Assembly (NCBI GenBank): GCA_016185015.1
Contig: JACPOI010000040.1
Location: 26,992-90,991 of the forward strand
Direction of reading: 5' to 3'
Length of the DNA: 64,000 bases
Source: Burkholderiales bacterium
GTDB taxonomy: Bacteria > Pseudomonadota > Gammaproteobacteria > Burkholderiales > Burkholderiaceae_C
A program made the position numbers and the translations under genes. A model generated the notes under the pieces. That model worked only from the letters and a program-made list of their open reading frames with translations, was not told the origin of the DNA and ran no database searches. Positions 1-9,073 of this stretch are shown piece by piece; position 1 is the first letter of the stretch, and the number at the start of each line of letters is the position of its first letter.

Positions 1-504
1 AACCTGGGCCACATCAAGGCCGTCACCGCCATGACCGGCAAGAACCTGGACCAATACATGGGCCGGGCATTCATCGGTGATGGCGTGGCCACCATGGTCA
101 GCGGCGGCGCCGGCGGCACGGGCGTGACCACCTACGCCGAGAACATCGGCGTCATGGCCGCCACCAAGATCTACTCCACCGCCATCTTCTTCGTGGCCGC
201 GCTGATCGCCGTGCTGCTGGGCTTCAGCCCCAAGTTCGGCGCCGTGATCCAGGCCATCCCCCTGCCCGTCATGGGCGGCGTCTCCATCGTGGTGTTCGGC
301 CTGATTGCGGTGGCCGGCGCCAAGATCTGGGTCGACAACAAGGTGGACTTCAGCGACAACAAGAACCTGATCGTTGCTGCCGTCACCCTGGTGCTGGGCA
401 CGGGCGACTTCACGCTGCGCTTCGGCCAGTTCGCGCTGGGCGGCATCGGCACCGCCACCTTCGGCGCCATCCTGCTGTACGCGCTGCTCAACCGCAAGCG
501 CTGA
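1..504 (+). CDS. NCS2-family uracil/xanthine permease, C-terminal part
   Basis: The reading frame is open from the first base of the window, so only the last 167 residues are present. The protein is an inner-membrane nucleobase:cation symporter of the UraA type. The segment TTYAENIGVMA followed by a hydrophobic helix and IPLPVMGGVS is characteristic of the family and resembles E. coli UraA over its last third. The YAEN glutamate lies in the nucleobase-binding region of the family. The chain ends in basic residues (NRKR) after the last membrane segment, as expected for a complete C-terminus. A strong terminator follows 20 bases downstream. Uracil is the likeliest substrate by similarity, but xanthine or another base cannot be excluded from this fragment. 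Confidence 0.88.
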   Translation, partial: NLGHIKAVTAMTGKNLDQYMGRAFIGDGVATMVSGGAGGTGVTTYAENIGVMAATKIYSTAIFFVAALIAVLLGFSPKFGAVIQAIPLPVMGGVSIVVFGLIAVAGAKIWVDNKVDFSDNKNLIVAAVTLVLGTGDFTLRFGQFALGGIGTATFGAILLYALLNRKR

Positions 505-521
505 GCGTCTCGCGCCCAAAC

Positions 522-556
522 AAAACGCCCGCCGGTTTGACCCGGCGGGCGTTTTT
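522..556. terminator. Bidirectional rho-independent terminator
   Basis: A perfect 10-bp stem (526-535 with 542-551) closes a six-base loop. It is flanked by A522-A525 on one side and T552-T556 on the other, so it can stop transcription of both the permease (+) and the convergent adenosyltransferase (-). Confidence 0.9.
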
Positions 557-567
557 CATGGGTCAGG

Positions 568-1125
568 TCAGACGTACTTCAGCCGTTCACTCTTCCAGTA
601 CACATCGTCGCCACCGTTCATGCGGTTGAGCACCCGCGCCAGCACGAACATCAGGTCCGAGAGGCGGTTGAGGTACTGGCGCGGCGCCTCCTTGATGGCT
701 TCCTCGTTGCCCAGGGCCACCACGGCACGCTCGGCACGGCGTGCCACCGTGCGGCAGACGTGGGCCAGTGCCGCCGCGCGCGTACCGGCCGGCAGGATGA
801 ACTCCTGCAGTCGCGGCAGCTGCTCGTTATGCTTGGCCAGCGCCTCGTCCAACGCCAGCACGGCCTCGCCTTTAAGCAGCTCGAAGCCGGGGATGGACAG
901 CTCACCGCCCAGGTTGAAGAGCTGGTGCTGGATCTCCACCAGCAGTTCGCGCACGTCGGCGGGCATGTCTTCGCAGAGCAGCACGCCGATGTTCGAATTG
1001 AGTTCGTCCACCTCGCCCATGGCGTGTACACGCAGGCTGTTCTTGGAGACGCGCTGGTTGTCCCCCAGGCCGGTGGTGCCGTTGTCGCCAGTGCGGGTGG
1101 CGATTTGTGTCAGGCGATTTCCCAT
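568..1125 (-). CDS. PduO-type cob(I)alamin adenosyltransferase (ATR)
   Basis: Transfers the adenosyl group of ATP to cob(I)alamin to make adenosylcobalamin in the cytoplasm. The N-terminal ATP-binding loop is clear (TRTGDNGTTGLGD, residues 10-22), followed by the GEVDELNSNIG segment typical of the PduO/MMAB family. A later helix carries CRTVARRAERAVV, with conserved arginines of the active site. The length of 185 residues is normal for a single-domain ATR. No other cobalamin genes are nearby, so it probably serves salvage rather than a local biosynthesis operon. It converges with the upstream permease and diverges from the FAD oxidase at 1224. Confidence 0.93.
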   Translation of the reverse strand: MGNRLTQIATRTGDNGTTGLGDNQRVSKNSLRVHAMGEVDELNSNIGVLLCEDMPADVRELLVEIQHQLFNLGGELSIPGFELLKGEAVLALDEALAKHNEQLPRLQEFILPAGTRAAALAHVCRTVARRAERAVVALGNEEAIKEAPRQYLNRLSDLMFVLARVLNRMNGGDDVYWKSERLKYV

Positions 1126-1223
1126 GGTGGCAACCTTGCATCAGAATGTCAGGGTAAGCCGGGCTTGCCCCGGCATCACAATCGTCACATTATTCCCCAG
1201 ACCCGCCCTGCGGAGACCCTGAC

Positions 1224-2651
1224 ATGAATGCACCCGCCCCCGCCCACCAGCTCCAGCCCGACGTCGCCCTGCGCGCCGTCCCGTCCGCGCTGATCGACGC
1301 CCTCAAGGCCCGCTTCGGCGAGCGCTGCTCCACCGCCCTGGTGGTGCGCGAACAACACGGCCGCGACGAATCCGCCTACACCAGCGTGCCCCCGCCCTCG
1401 GCCGTGGTCTTTGCCGAAAGCACGGCCGACGTGGCCGCCGCCGTGCAGCTGGCCAGCCAGCACGCGGTGCCCGTCATCCCCTTCGGCGTGGGCTCCTCGC
1501 TCGAAGGCCATCTGCTGGCCATCCAGGGCGGCATCAGCATCGACGTCAGCCGCATGAACAAGATCCTGACCGTCAACGCCGAGGACCTGACCGTCACCGT
1601 GCAGCCCGGCGTGACGCGCAAGCAGCTCAACGAAGAGATCAAGAACACCGGCCTGTTCTTCCCCATCGACCCGGGCGCCGACGCCAGCCTGGGCGGCATG
1701 AGCGCCACGCGCGCTTCGGGCACCAATGCGGTGCGCTACGGCACCATGCGAGAAAACGTGCTGGCGCTGGAAGTGGTCACCGCCAGCGGCGACGTCATCC
1801 GCACCGGCACGCGCGCCAAGAAAAGCAGCGCCGGCTACGACCTCACCCGCCTCATGGTGGGCAGCGAAGGCACGCTGGGTGTGATGACCGAGATCACCCT
1901 GCGCATCTACCCGCTGCCCGAGGCCATCTCGGCTGCCATCTGCTCCTTCCCCAGCATCGAGGCCGCGGTGCGCAGCACCATCCAGATCATCCAGATGGGC
2001 ATCCCGATCGCGCGCGTGGAGCTGATCGACGCGCACACCGTGCGCATGGTCAACGCCCATTCGAAGCTGAGCCTGCGCGAGGAACCGCTCCTGCTGATGG
2101 AGTTCCACGGCTCGCCCGCCAGCGTCAAGGAGCAGGCCGAGACCGTGCAGGAGATTGCCAGCGAGCACGGCGGCAATGCGTTCGAGTGGGCCGTCACGCC
2201 CGAGGAGCGCACCCGCCTGTGGACCGCGCGGCACAACGCCTACTTTGCCGCCATCCAGAGCAAGCCGGGCTGCCGCGCCATCTCCACCGACACCTGCGTG
2301 CCCATCAGCCGCCTGGCCGACTGCCTGCTGGACTCCGTGGCCGAGGCCGATGCCAGCGGCCTGCCTTATTTCCTGGTCGGCCACGTGGGTGACGGCAACT
2401 TCCACTTCGGCTACCTGATCGATCCGGCCAGCCCCGAGGAATACGCCACGGCCGAGCAACTCAACCACCAGCTGGTGCACCGCGCGCTCAAGCTGGGCGG
2501 CACCTGTACCGGTGAACATGGCGTGGGCATGCACAAGATGGACTTCCTGCGCACCGAAGCCGGTGACGGCGCCATCGACATGATGCGCACCATCAAGCGC
2601 GCGCTCGACCCCAAGAACATCATGAACCCCGGCAAGATCTTCACGCTCTAG
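1224..2651 (+). CDS. FAD-binding oxidase, D-lactate/glycolate dehydrogenase (GlcD/DLD) family
   Basis: A flavoprotein of the vanillyl-alcohol-oxidase fold that oxidises a 2-hydroxy acid, probably D-lactate, and passes electrons to the respiratory chain. The FAD-binding PP-loop region is PFGVGSSLEGH (about residues 87-97) and a second FAD segment is DPGADASLGGMSAT. The C-terminal FAD-oxidase domain contains HVGDGNFHF and the closing GEHGVGMHK (about 430-439), whose histidines match the metal/substrate site of the D-lactate dehydrogenase (cytochrome) group. At 475 residues it is the usual length. A GGAG ribosome-binding site sits just before the ATG. No GlcE or GlcF partner is adjacent, which favours the single-subunit DLD type over glycolate oxidase. 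Confidence 0.88.
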   Translation: MNAPAPAHQLQPDVALRAVPSALIDALKARFGERCSTALVVREQHGRDESAYTSVPPPSAVVFAESTADVAAAVQLASQHAVPVIPFGVGSSLEGHLLAIQGGISIDVSRMNKILTVNAEDLTVTVQPGVTRKQLNEEIKNTGLFFPIDPGADASLGGMSATRASGTNAVRYGTMRENVLALEVVTASGDVIRTGTRAKKSSAGYDLTRLMVGSEGTLGVMTEITLRIYPLPEAISAAICSFPSIEAAVRSTIQIIQMGIPIARVELIDAHTVRMVNAHSKLSLREEPLLLMEFHGSPASVKEQAETVQEIASEHGGNAFEWAVTPEERTRLWTARHNAYFAAIQSKPGCRAISTDTCVPISRLADCLLDSVAEADASGLPYFLVGHVGDGNFHFGYLIDPASPEEYATAEQLNHQLVHRALKLGGTCTGEHGVGMHKMDFLRTEAGDGAIDMMRTIKRALDPKNIMNPGKIFTL

Positions 2652-2673
2652 GAAACGACAGGCCCCGCCCCCC

Positions 2674-5600
2674 ATGACCCGCCCGGCCCCGCCCCCGCCC
2701 GGCCCCCAGTTCGACACGCGCCGCGGCGTGCTGGGCGTGGTGCTGCTCTACGCCAGCTTTGCCACCCTGTGGATCCTGCTGTCCGACCGTGTCGTCGAGT
2801 GGCTGTTCCGGGACGCAGAGGCCATCATGCTGGCCAGCATCTTCAAGGGCTGGTTCTTCGTGGCCGTCACCTCCGCCCTGCTCTACTGGCTGCTGCGCAT
2901 ACGCCCGGTGCCGCTCACCGCCCAGCCCCGGCCCACCCGCATCCGGCGCGTGCCGCTGGCCCTGCTGGCCCTGCTGACGGCCACCATCGTCACGCTGGTG
3001 GTACTGACCGTCTGGTACGGCCTGCGCGAGGAAAAGGAAAAGGCCTACGCCCAGCTGCTGGCGATCTCTGAATCCAAGGCCCGCGAAATCTGGACCTGGC
3101 ACAAGGAGCGGCTCAGCGACGCCTCGTGGGCCAACAAGGCGCCCTACCTGCGCAACCAGTGGCTGAGCTGGCGCACCGAGGGCAACGTGGCGGCCGGCCG
3201 CACGCTGCAGGCCTTCCTGAAAAGTTATGTCAGCGACGCCGCCTTCCCGCGCATGGAAATCGTCGATGCCCAGGGCCACAAGGTGCTCGACAGCAACGAT
3301 CCAGACCTGCTGCCGGTCAACCCCGAATCGGCCCCCTTTGTCGACCCGACCCTGCACCTGGCCGTGCTGCGCGCGCTGACACTGGGCGAGCCCATGCGCG
3401 CCGGCCCCTGGCGCGATGCCACCGGCACGCTGCGCCTGGCCTTCGTGGGTCCGCTGGCCGGCGAAACCGCCCACCCCGCGGCGCTGGTGCTGCACATCGA
3501 CCCGCCCGAATACCTGCACCCCGCGCTGACCGATTGGCCGCTGCCGCAGAAAAGCGCCGAGGCCTTTCTCTTCCGCCAGGACAACGACCAGCTGCTGTTC
3601 CTCAGCGAACTGCGCCACCGCAAAGATGCCGCGCTGCAGCTGCGCCTGCCAGTGACCGGCGGCGACCAGCTGAGCGCGCAGGTGCTGCGCAGCGATGTCG
3701 CGCCCGGCGTGCTGATCGAAGGCCTGGACTACCGCAACGTGCCGACCTACGGCGTGGCGCAGCGCATCGGCGACACCGAGTGGTGGCTGATGACCAAGCA
3801 GGACCGCGCCGAGCTGCTGCAGATCGCCCTGGTGCGCAGCGCCTGGATGGTGCTGGCCGGCGCCCTGGCCCTGCTGGCCGTGGGCGGCGCGCTCTACCTG
3901 CACAACGAGCGCCTGCGCCTGCAGGACTCGGCCCGCGAGATCGAGGAGCTGCGGCGCATCGAGCATTCGCTCAGCGAGAGCGAGGCCCAGTACCGGCTGC
4001 TGGCCGAGAACAGCAGCGACGTGGTGTGGCTCTACGACCTGGTCAACCAGCGCTTTCTCTACGCCAGCCCCTCGATCGAAGACCTGCTGGGCTACACCGT
4101 GAGCGAGACCCTCAAGCTCTCGATGCGCGATGTGGTCAGCCCCGAGATGTACCCCGTTACCGTGGCCCGCATCAAGGCCCGCGTGGACGCCTTCCTCGCT
4201 GGCGACGAACACGCCCGTACACAGACCCTGGAGTCGGTCAATCTGCATCGGGACGGCCGCCACATTCCGGTGGAAGCCGTCAGCACCCTGCTGGCCGACG
4301 AGCGCGGCCAGATCACGCGCATGCTGGGCGTGTCGCGCGACATCTCCGAGCGCAAGAAATCACAGGCCCAGCTGCTCCAGCTTTCGCAGGCCATCGAACA
4401 GAGCCCCGCCGCCGTCATCATCACCGGGCTGGACGGCAACATCGAATACGTCAACCAGGCCTTCGTGGCGACCAGTGGCTACCAGCGGCATGAGGTGCTG
4501 GGCGAGAACCCCCGCATGCTGCGCTCGGGGCGCACGCCACCCGAGGTCTACGCCTCCATGTGGTTCACGCTCAACGCCGGCCAGCCCTGGCACGGCGAGA
4601 TGATCAACCGCCACAAGAGCGGGCGCGAGTACGTGCAGAGCATGAACCTGGCCCCGGTGCGCGACGCACAAGGCCAGGTCACCCACTACCTGGCCGTGCA
4701 GCTGGACGTGACGGCGCAGAAGGATGCGGAGGACAAGGCGCACCAGCTGGCCTGGTTCAACCCGCTCACCGGCCTGCCCAACCGCCACCGCCTGCTGCAG
4801 GACATCCAGGACGTGCTGGACGCCCATGGCCGCACCCACGAGCAGTGTGCCCTGCTGCTGCTCAACCTGGACCGCTTCCAGACCGTCAACGACGCGCTGG
4901 GCCACAGCGCCGGCGACCAGCTGCTGAAGAAAGTGGGCGAGCGCCTGGCCGACCTGCTGCACGTTGACGACCGGCTGGCCCACCTGAGCGCCGACGAATT
5001 CGCCATCCTGCTGCACGGCGGTGACACCGGCAGCGAAGGCACCAGCGCCCTGGCCCTGCGCCTGGCCCAGACCCTGCAGGAGCGGCTGGACCAGCCCTTC
5101 GAGCTGGAGAGCGCGGTGGCGCTCAAGATCAGCTGCTGCGTCGGCATCACCCTGCTTCCGCAAGGCCCGGGCGACAGCCCGGGCGATGTGCTGCGCCGCG
5201 CCGACACCGCCCTGCACCGCGCCAAGGACGGCGGTGCAGGCCAGGCCGCCTTCTTCGACGTGTCCATGGAGCAGCTCATCAGCCGCCGCTTCCTGATCGA
5301 GCGCGACCTGCGCCGCGGCCTGGCCGCCAACGAGCTGCGCCTGTACCTGCAACCGCAGGTCAATGCCCAGGGCCGCGTCGTCGGGGCCGAGGCGCTGGTG
5401 CGCTGGCTGCACCCCGAGCACGGCCTCATGGCCCCGGGCACCTTCATCCCCATCGCCGAGGAAAGCGAGCTCATCACCGAGCTGGGTCGCTGGGTGCTCA
5501 AGACCGTCTGCCGGCACCTGGGCGAGTTGCGCCGCGACGGCCTGCGCCTGCCGATCGCCGTCAACATCAGCCCGCGCCAGTTCCACCAGCCCGGTTTCGT

Positions 5601-6075
5601 GCACGTGGTGCAGGACACCCTGATGGCGCAGGGCGCCGCACCGGACGACCTGGTCATCGAGATCACCGAAAGCATCGTGATGGACCAGATGGACAGCGTG
5701 GTGCAGAAGATGTCGCACCTGACCAGCCTGGGCGTGAAGTTCTCGCTGGACGACTTCGGCACCGGCTACTCGTCTCTCGCCTACCTCAAGCGCCTGCCCA
5801 TCCACGAACTCAAGATCGACCGCAGCTTCGTGCAGGACGCCCCCACCGACCCGAGCGACGCCGCCCTGGTGGAAGCCATCCTCTCGGTGGCACGCCACAT
5901 GCGCCTGAAGGTGGTGGCCGAAGGGGTGGAAACCGTCGAGCAATCCGACTTCCTCAACGCACGCGGCCAGGTCATCCAGCAGGGTTATCTGCATGGCCGC
6001 CCGGCCCCGGCCGACGAGGTGCTGGCGCGCTGGCGCCAGAGCCAGCAGGCCGAAACGCAGCAACCCCCGGCATGA
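2674..6075 (+). CDS. Membrane PAS-PAS-GGDEF-EAL protein, probable c-di-GMP phosphodiesterase
   Basis: A 1133-residue inner-membrane signalling protein of cyclic-di-GMP metabolism. Three hydrophobic segments occur before residue 115, then a periplasmic-type sensor region, then another membrane segment near 385-410. Two PAS domains follow (about 440-560 and 564-685). The GGDEF domain (about 695-850) is degenerate: the active-site motif reads SADEF near residue 770 and no RxxD inhibitory site precedes it, so cyclase activity is unlikely. The EAL domain (about 870-1115) has AEALVRW and DDFGTGYSSL intact, so hydrolysis of c-di-GMP is the predicted activity. The gene begins 22 bases after the FAD oxidase stop and may be cotranscribed with it. 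Confidence 0.9.
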   Translation: MTRPAPPPPGPQFDTRRGVLGVVLLYASFATLWILLSDRVVEWLFRDAEAIMLASIFKGWFFVAVTSALLYWLLRIRPVPLTAQPRPTRIRRVPLALLALLTATIVTLVVLTVWYGLREEKEKAYAQLLAISESKAREIWTWHKERLSDASWANKAPYLRNQWLSWRTEGNVAAGRTLQAFLKSYVSDAAFPRMEIVDAQGHKVLDSNDPDLLPVNPESAPFVDPTLHLAVLRALTLGEPMRAGPWRDATGTLRLAFVGPLAGETAHPAALVLHIDPPEYLHPALTDWPLPQKSAEAFLFRQDNDQLLFLSELRHRKDAALQLRLPVTGGDQLSAQVLRSDVAPGVLIEGLDYRNVPTYGVAQRIGDTEWWLMTKQDRAELLQIALVRSAWMVLAGALALLAVGGALYLHNERLRLQDSAREIEELRRIEHSLSESEAQYRLLAENSSDVVWLYDLVNQRFLYASPSIEDLLGYTVSETLKLSMRDVVSPEMYPVTVARIKARVDAFLAGDEHARTQTLESVNLHRDGRHIPVEAVSTLLADERGQITRMLGVSRDISERKKSQAQLLQLSQAIEQSPAAVIITGLDGNIEYVNQAFVATSGYQRHEVLGENPRMLRSGRTPPEVYASMWFTLNAGQPWHGEMINRHKSGREYVQSMNLAPVRDAQGQVTHYLAVQLDVTAQKDAEDKAHQLAWFNPLTGLPNRHRLLQDIQDVLDAHGRTHEQCALLLLNLDRFQTVNDALGHSAGDQLLKKVGERLADLLHVDDRLAHLSADEFAILLHGGDTGSEGTSALALRLAQTLQERLDQPFELESAVALKISCCVGITLLPQGPGDSPGDVLRRADTALHRAKDGGAGQAAFFDVSMEQLISRRFLIERDLRRGLAANELRLYLQPQVNAQGRVVGAEALVRWLHPEHGLMAPGTFIPIAEESELITELGRWVLKTVCRHLGELRRDGLRLPIAVNISPRQFHQPGFVHVVQDTLMAQGAAPDDLVIEITESIVMDQMDSVVQKMSHLTSLGVKFSLDDFGTGYSSLAYLKRLPIHELKIDRSFVQDAPTDPSDAALVEAILSVARHMRLKVVAEGVETVEQSDFLNARGQVIQQGYLHGRPAPADEVLARWRQSQQAETQQPPA

Positions 6076-6080
6076 AAAAA

Positions 6081-6102
6081 GCGGGCCGCGGCCCGCTTTT
6101 TA
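6081..6102. terminator. Rho-independent terminator
   Basis: A 7-bp GC stem (6081-6087 with 6090-6096) follows A6075-A6080 and precedes six T residues (6097-6102). It separates the EAL protein from the convergent OmpA-like gene and should act in both directions. Confidence 0.85.
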
Positions 6103-6120
6103 TCGAACGCCCCGAGGGAC

Positions 6121-6840
6121 TCAGCGCGTCACGGGCACGCGCGTTTCTTCCTTCACCGTGTAGCGCACTTCCACCCGACGGTTCTTGCCGCGGCCTTCGG
6201 CCGTGGTGTTGTCCGCCACCGGGTCGGCCGCCCCCTTGCCATCGGTCGTGATGCGGCTGGCCGCCACACCCTTGCCCACCAGGTAGGCCTTGACCGCATC
6301 GGCGCGGGCCTGCGACAGCTTCACGTTGGACTGGGCATTGCCCTGGCTGTCGGTGTAACCCGTGATGGTCAGGCCGGCTTCCGGGTACTGCTTGGCCGCG
6401 TTGACCACTTCATCCAGCTTGGGGCCGGCGCCCGGCAGCAGCTTGCTGGAGCCGGTGGCAAAGCTGGCACCTTCCAGGCGCACGGCCTTGTCGACAACTT
6501 GGGTGCGGAAGGTTGGGGCCGGGGCCACAACAGGTGCCGGGGCGGGGGCGGGCGCCACCAAGGGCGCAGGGGCCGGTGCAACCGCCACCGGAGCGGGGGC
6601 CGGTGCCGGCGCGGGAACGACCGCCTTGGCCGTCACGCCACCTTCGCACTCGGGGATGGCCAGTTCCGGCGTCCAGGAACCGGTGTGCCAGCACAAGCCG
6701 AAACCGCTGCGCACGACGAAACCGTTGCTATCGCTCCAGTAGCCGGGGTTGGCGCGCACGGCCTGCGCCTGCAGGGAGCCGCTGGCCCCGAGCAGGGCAA
6801 TGGCGACGGCGATCAGGGTGGTCTGGTGACGTGTTTTCAT
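6121..6840 (-). CDS. OmpA-family outer-membrane/peptidoglycan-associated protein
   Basis: A 239-residue exported protein with a signal peptide ending near ASGSLQAQA. A short cysteine-containing region (GFGLCWHTGSW, then a second Cys in PECEGG) resembles the start of betaproteobacterial OmpA-like porins. A Pro-Ala repeat linker follows (about residues 72-108). The C-terminal OmpA domain contains TGYTDSQGNAQSN and GKNRRVEV, which bind peptidoglycan diaminopimelate in this family. There is no full eight-stranded barrel, so the role is probably tethering the outer membrane to the cell wall. The -10 to +1 region is not clear, but a GGAG ribosome-binding site precedes the ATG. Confidence 0.9.
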   Translation of the reverse strand: MKTRHQTTLIAVAIALLGASGSLQAQAVRANPGYWSDSNGFVVRSGFGLCWHTGSWTPELAIPECEGGVTAKAVVPAPAPAPAPVAVAPAPAPLVAPAPAPAPVVAPAPTFRTQVVDKAVRLEGASFATGSSKLLPGAGPKLDEVVNAAKQYPEAGLTITGYTDSQGNAQSNVKLSQARADAVKAYLVGKGVAASRITTDGKGAADPVADNTTAEGRGKNRRVEVRYTVKEETRVPVTR

Positions 6841-6973
6841 GAGGACTCCTTCGGGTTATGTCGCTCTTTACAAGCGACGATCTTTTCAGTCTAGTAAAGA
6901 TCTGCGCGGCTGCATTGATACAAAGCAGGATTCGTGACGCGTGTCCCCAGATATTCTCAGAATGAAACAGCGC

Positions 6974-7387
6974 TCAGGGCACTTGCCTGTGCAGGCAAGC
7001 CCAGAGCGGCAATGGACCATAAATGCGGTAAGACCCCGCCGAGCCATCACCCACATAGAGATAAGACGTGCGGTCTCGCTCCTGCACATGCAAGCGATAC
7101 GCCAGGCCGTCGCGGCGCTGGGTGTTGGGCGCGAACTCCACGGCATACAGCGCCTTGATGCCCAGTTGCGTGTCACCCGGTGTCAGCTCGGAAGCGCGCC
7201 GGCGCAGCTGGTCCATACACGGGTCCGTGAAGAAGGATTGCTGCAAGACCTGCATTTCCTTCTCGATCTGCGCCTGCGTGGCCGGCGGCGGTGGCGGCAG
7301 GCGGGTGCCGGGGCCGGCGCAGCCCACCAGCAGGGCCACCCATGCCAAGGCCGCCGGGGCGCATTTGCATCGTTGCGGTGTGGTCAC
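6974..7387 (-). CDS. Hypothetical lipoprotein
   Basis: A 137-residue protein starting at a GTG with AAGGGG upstream at good spacing. The N-terminus is a lipoprotein signal (LAWVALLVGC, lipid-attachment Cys at about residue 23). A proline-rich stretch and a helix (TQAQIEKEMQVLQQSFF) follow, then a mixed region with ELTPGDTQLGIKALYAVEF. I do not recognise the mature domain. It is separated by 222 bases from a divergent second lipoprotein gene at 7610. The intergenic stretch shows no other gene. Confidence 0.6.
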   Translation of the reverse strand: MTTPQRCKCAPAALAWVALLVGCAGPGTRLPPPPPATQAQIEKEMQVLQQSFFTDPCMDQLRRRASELTPGDTQLGIKALYAVEFAPNTQRRDGLAYRLHVQERDRTSYLYVGDGSAGSYRIYGPLPLWACLHRQVP

Positions 7388-7609
7388 GAACTACCCCTTT
7401 GCGAGCAAACAGTGGCTGCTTTATCGCGGAGGGCTGGCACCCTGTCAATGCTTCTTTCGGCCTGATACATCGCGCCCATCCGCATGCCCGTCATTCCGAG
7501 CTCATGGATTTCCCGCAAAGACAGTGGCCGCTGCGCTGCTTATCATCGCGCTGCCGCTTGACGGCATCATTCAAAACCACAAAGCTGATACTTCAGAGAG
7601 GAACTCCCG

Positions 7610-8074
7610 ATGACCCCGATCCGCACCCTCGCCCTTGCCCTGGCCGCTACCACCATGGTGGGCTGTGCCTCCTTCAAGCCGGGCGACAAGACGGCCGAAG
7701 CCGAACTCAAGAAATTCGCCACCGTCCCGGGCAAATCCAGCCTCTACGTCTGCCGCGAGAAAGCTGCATTCGTCGCTGCGGGGGTCAGCTCCAACGTCTT
7801 GGTCAACAAGCAGGACGTCGGCACCGTCAAGCCCAACACTTTCGTGCACGCCATCGTCGAGCCAGGCAAGCACGAGGTGCAGCTGAAGAACGACGGCATG
7901 ATGTCAGTAGCCACGCCCACCATTTCCATCGAGACCAAGCCCAACGAACTGGCCTTCCTGTGGGTGGGTGTGACCGGCGGCGGCTGGGGTGTTTACACCA
8001 TCGACCATTTCCGCAACGCGACCGAAGGCATGGGCTGCGTGGCGGACGCAACCTACTCCGTCAAAGCCATGTAG
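7610..8074 (+). CDS. DUF2846-like lipoprotein
   Basis: A 154-residue predicted lipoprotein with a signal peptide ending in the lipobox MVGC (Cys near residue 19). The mature part has the pattern PGKSSLYVCRE, then VLVNKQDVGTVKPNTFVHAIVEPGKHEVQ, an all-beta domain resembling the DUF2846 family, whose function is unknown. A good GAGAGGA ribosome-binding site precedes the ATG. A terminator follows the stop, so the gene appears monocistronic. Conserved cysteines at CREK and at MGCV could form a disulfide in the periplasm. Confidence 0.75.
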   Translation: MTPIRTLALALAATTMVGCASFKPGDKTAEAELKKFATVPGKSSLYVCREKAAFVAAGVSSNVLVNKQDVGTVKPNTFVHAIVEPGKHEVQLKNDGMMSVATPTISIETKPNELAFLWVGVTGGGWGVYTIDHFRNATEGMGCVADATYSVKAM

Positions 8075-8092
8075 GCTTTGCTGCCTCAGCGC

Positions 8093-8120
8093 AAAAGGGC
8101 GTCATGCGACGCCCTTTTTT
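8093..8120. terminator. Bidirectional rho-independent terminator
   Basis: A 7-bp stem (8097-8103 with 8108-8114) closes a four-base loop, with A8093-A8096 before it and six T residues (8115-8120) after it. It lies between the convergent lipoprotein and DMT transporter genes and overlaps the transporter's stop region. Confidence 0.88.
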
Positions 8121-8949
8121 ATTTGCGGATCACCAGCGCAATGCCGCCCAGGATGGCGGCCGAGGCCAGCAACAGGCGCAACGTGAGCGGCTCCCCCAGC
8201 CAGAGGATGCCGCCCACCGCGGCGATCACCGGCACGCTGAGCTGCAGCGTCGCCGCACTCGTGGCCTTGAGGTGCGGCAACGCCGTGTACCAGATGGCGT
8301 AGCCGATGCCCGAGGTGATGGCGCCGGAAGCGATGGCGTAGAGCGCGCCCGCCGTGTCCACCTGCGCGCTGTTGATGAACCCCAGGCTCATGACCAGCGC
8401 CACCGGCACCGTTCGCACGAAGTTGCCCGCCGTCACGCGCAAGGCATCGCCCGCGCCCTTGCCGCGCAGGGAGTAGACAGCCCAGGCCAGGCCGGCGCTG
8501 ATCATCAGCAGGGCTGCACCCAAAGGCGGCGCGGACAAGCCCGGCAACAGCAGGCCCACCAGCCCCGCGAGGGCCAGGGCCAGACCGAGCCATTGCAGCG
8601 CCTTGAAGCGCTCGCCCTTCACCAGCCCCCAGCCGATCATGCCGGTCTGCACCGAACCGAAGAGCAGCAGCGCGCCGGTACCGGCGGGCAGGCTGACGTA
8701 GGCAAAGGAGAAGGCCGCTGCGTAGGTGAACAGCGCGAGCGCCGAGGGCCAGCTGCCACGGCCGGCGGCGCCACGGCGCGTGAACTGCACCAGCAACCAG
8801 AGCGTGAGCGCGCCGGAGATCAGGCGGATGGTGGTGAAGCTGGCGGCGTCAATGGGGGTGTGCTGCAGGGCGGCGCGGCAGAGCAGGGAGTTGCCGGCGA
8901 AGGCGAGTAAGGCTAGAGCCGTAGGAATCAATACGCGTGTAGTCGACAT
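8119..8949 (-). CDS. DMT-superfamily (EamA) transporter
   Basis: A 276-residue inner-membrane protein with about ten hydrophobic segments arranged as two EamA repeats. The first repeat includes FAGNSLLCRAALQ and TTIRLISGALTLW; the second includes SAGLAWAVYSLRGKG and SGIGYAIWYTALPHLKAT, a hallmark of the RhaT/YedA-like drug/metabolite exporters. The chain ends in a basic tail. The substrate is not evident from sequence; amino acids or other metabolites are typical for the family. It stands alone, divergent from the serine protease gene at 9074. Confidence 0.88.
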   Translation of the reverse strand: MSTTRVLIPTALALLAFAGNSLLCRAALQHTPIDAASFTTIRLISGALTLWLLVQFTRRGAAGRGSWPSALALFTYAAAFSFAYVSLPAGTGALLLFGSVQTGMIGWGLVKGERFKALQWLGLALALAGLVGLLLPGLSAPPLGAALLMISAGLAWAVYSLRGKGAGDALRVTAGNFVRTVPVALVMSLGFINSAQVDTAGALYAIASGAITSGIGYAIWYTALPHLKATSAATLQLSVPVIAAVGGILWLGEPLTLRLLLASAAILGGIALVIRK

Positions 8950-9025
8950 GCATGCCCTTTGCTGTTGGCTTACTCGATTATTTCCACATTACGTTGAGGC
9001 CAGAATTGGCGAGCGGATAAAGCCA

Positions 9026-9053
9026 TTGCGGTAGCGTAATCTCGCGATATAGA
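9026..9053 (+). promoter_or_regulatory. Candidate sigma-70 promoter for the serine protease gene
   Basis: TTGCGG (9026-9031) and TATAGA (9048-9053) are separated by 16 bases and lie just upstream of a purine-rich ribosome-binding site and the ATG at 9074. This is a sequence match only. Confidence 0.4.
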
Positions 9054-9073
9054 CTTTCCAAGAGAGGTTTAGG

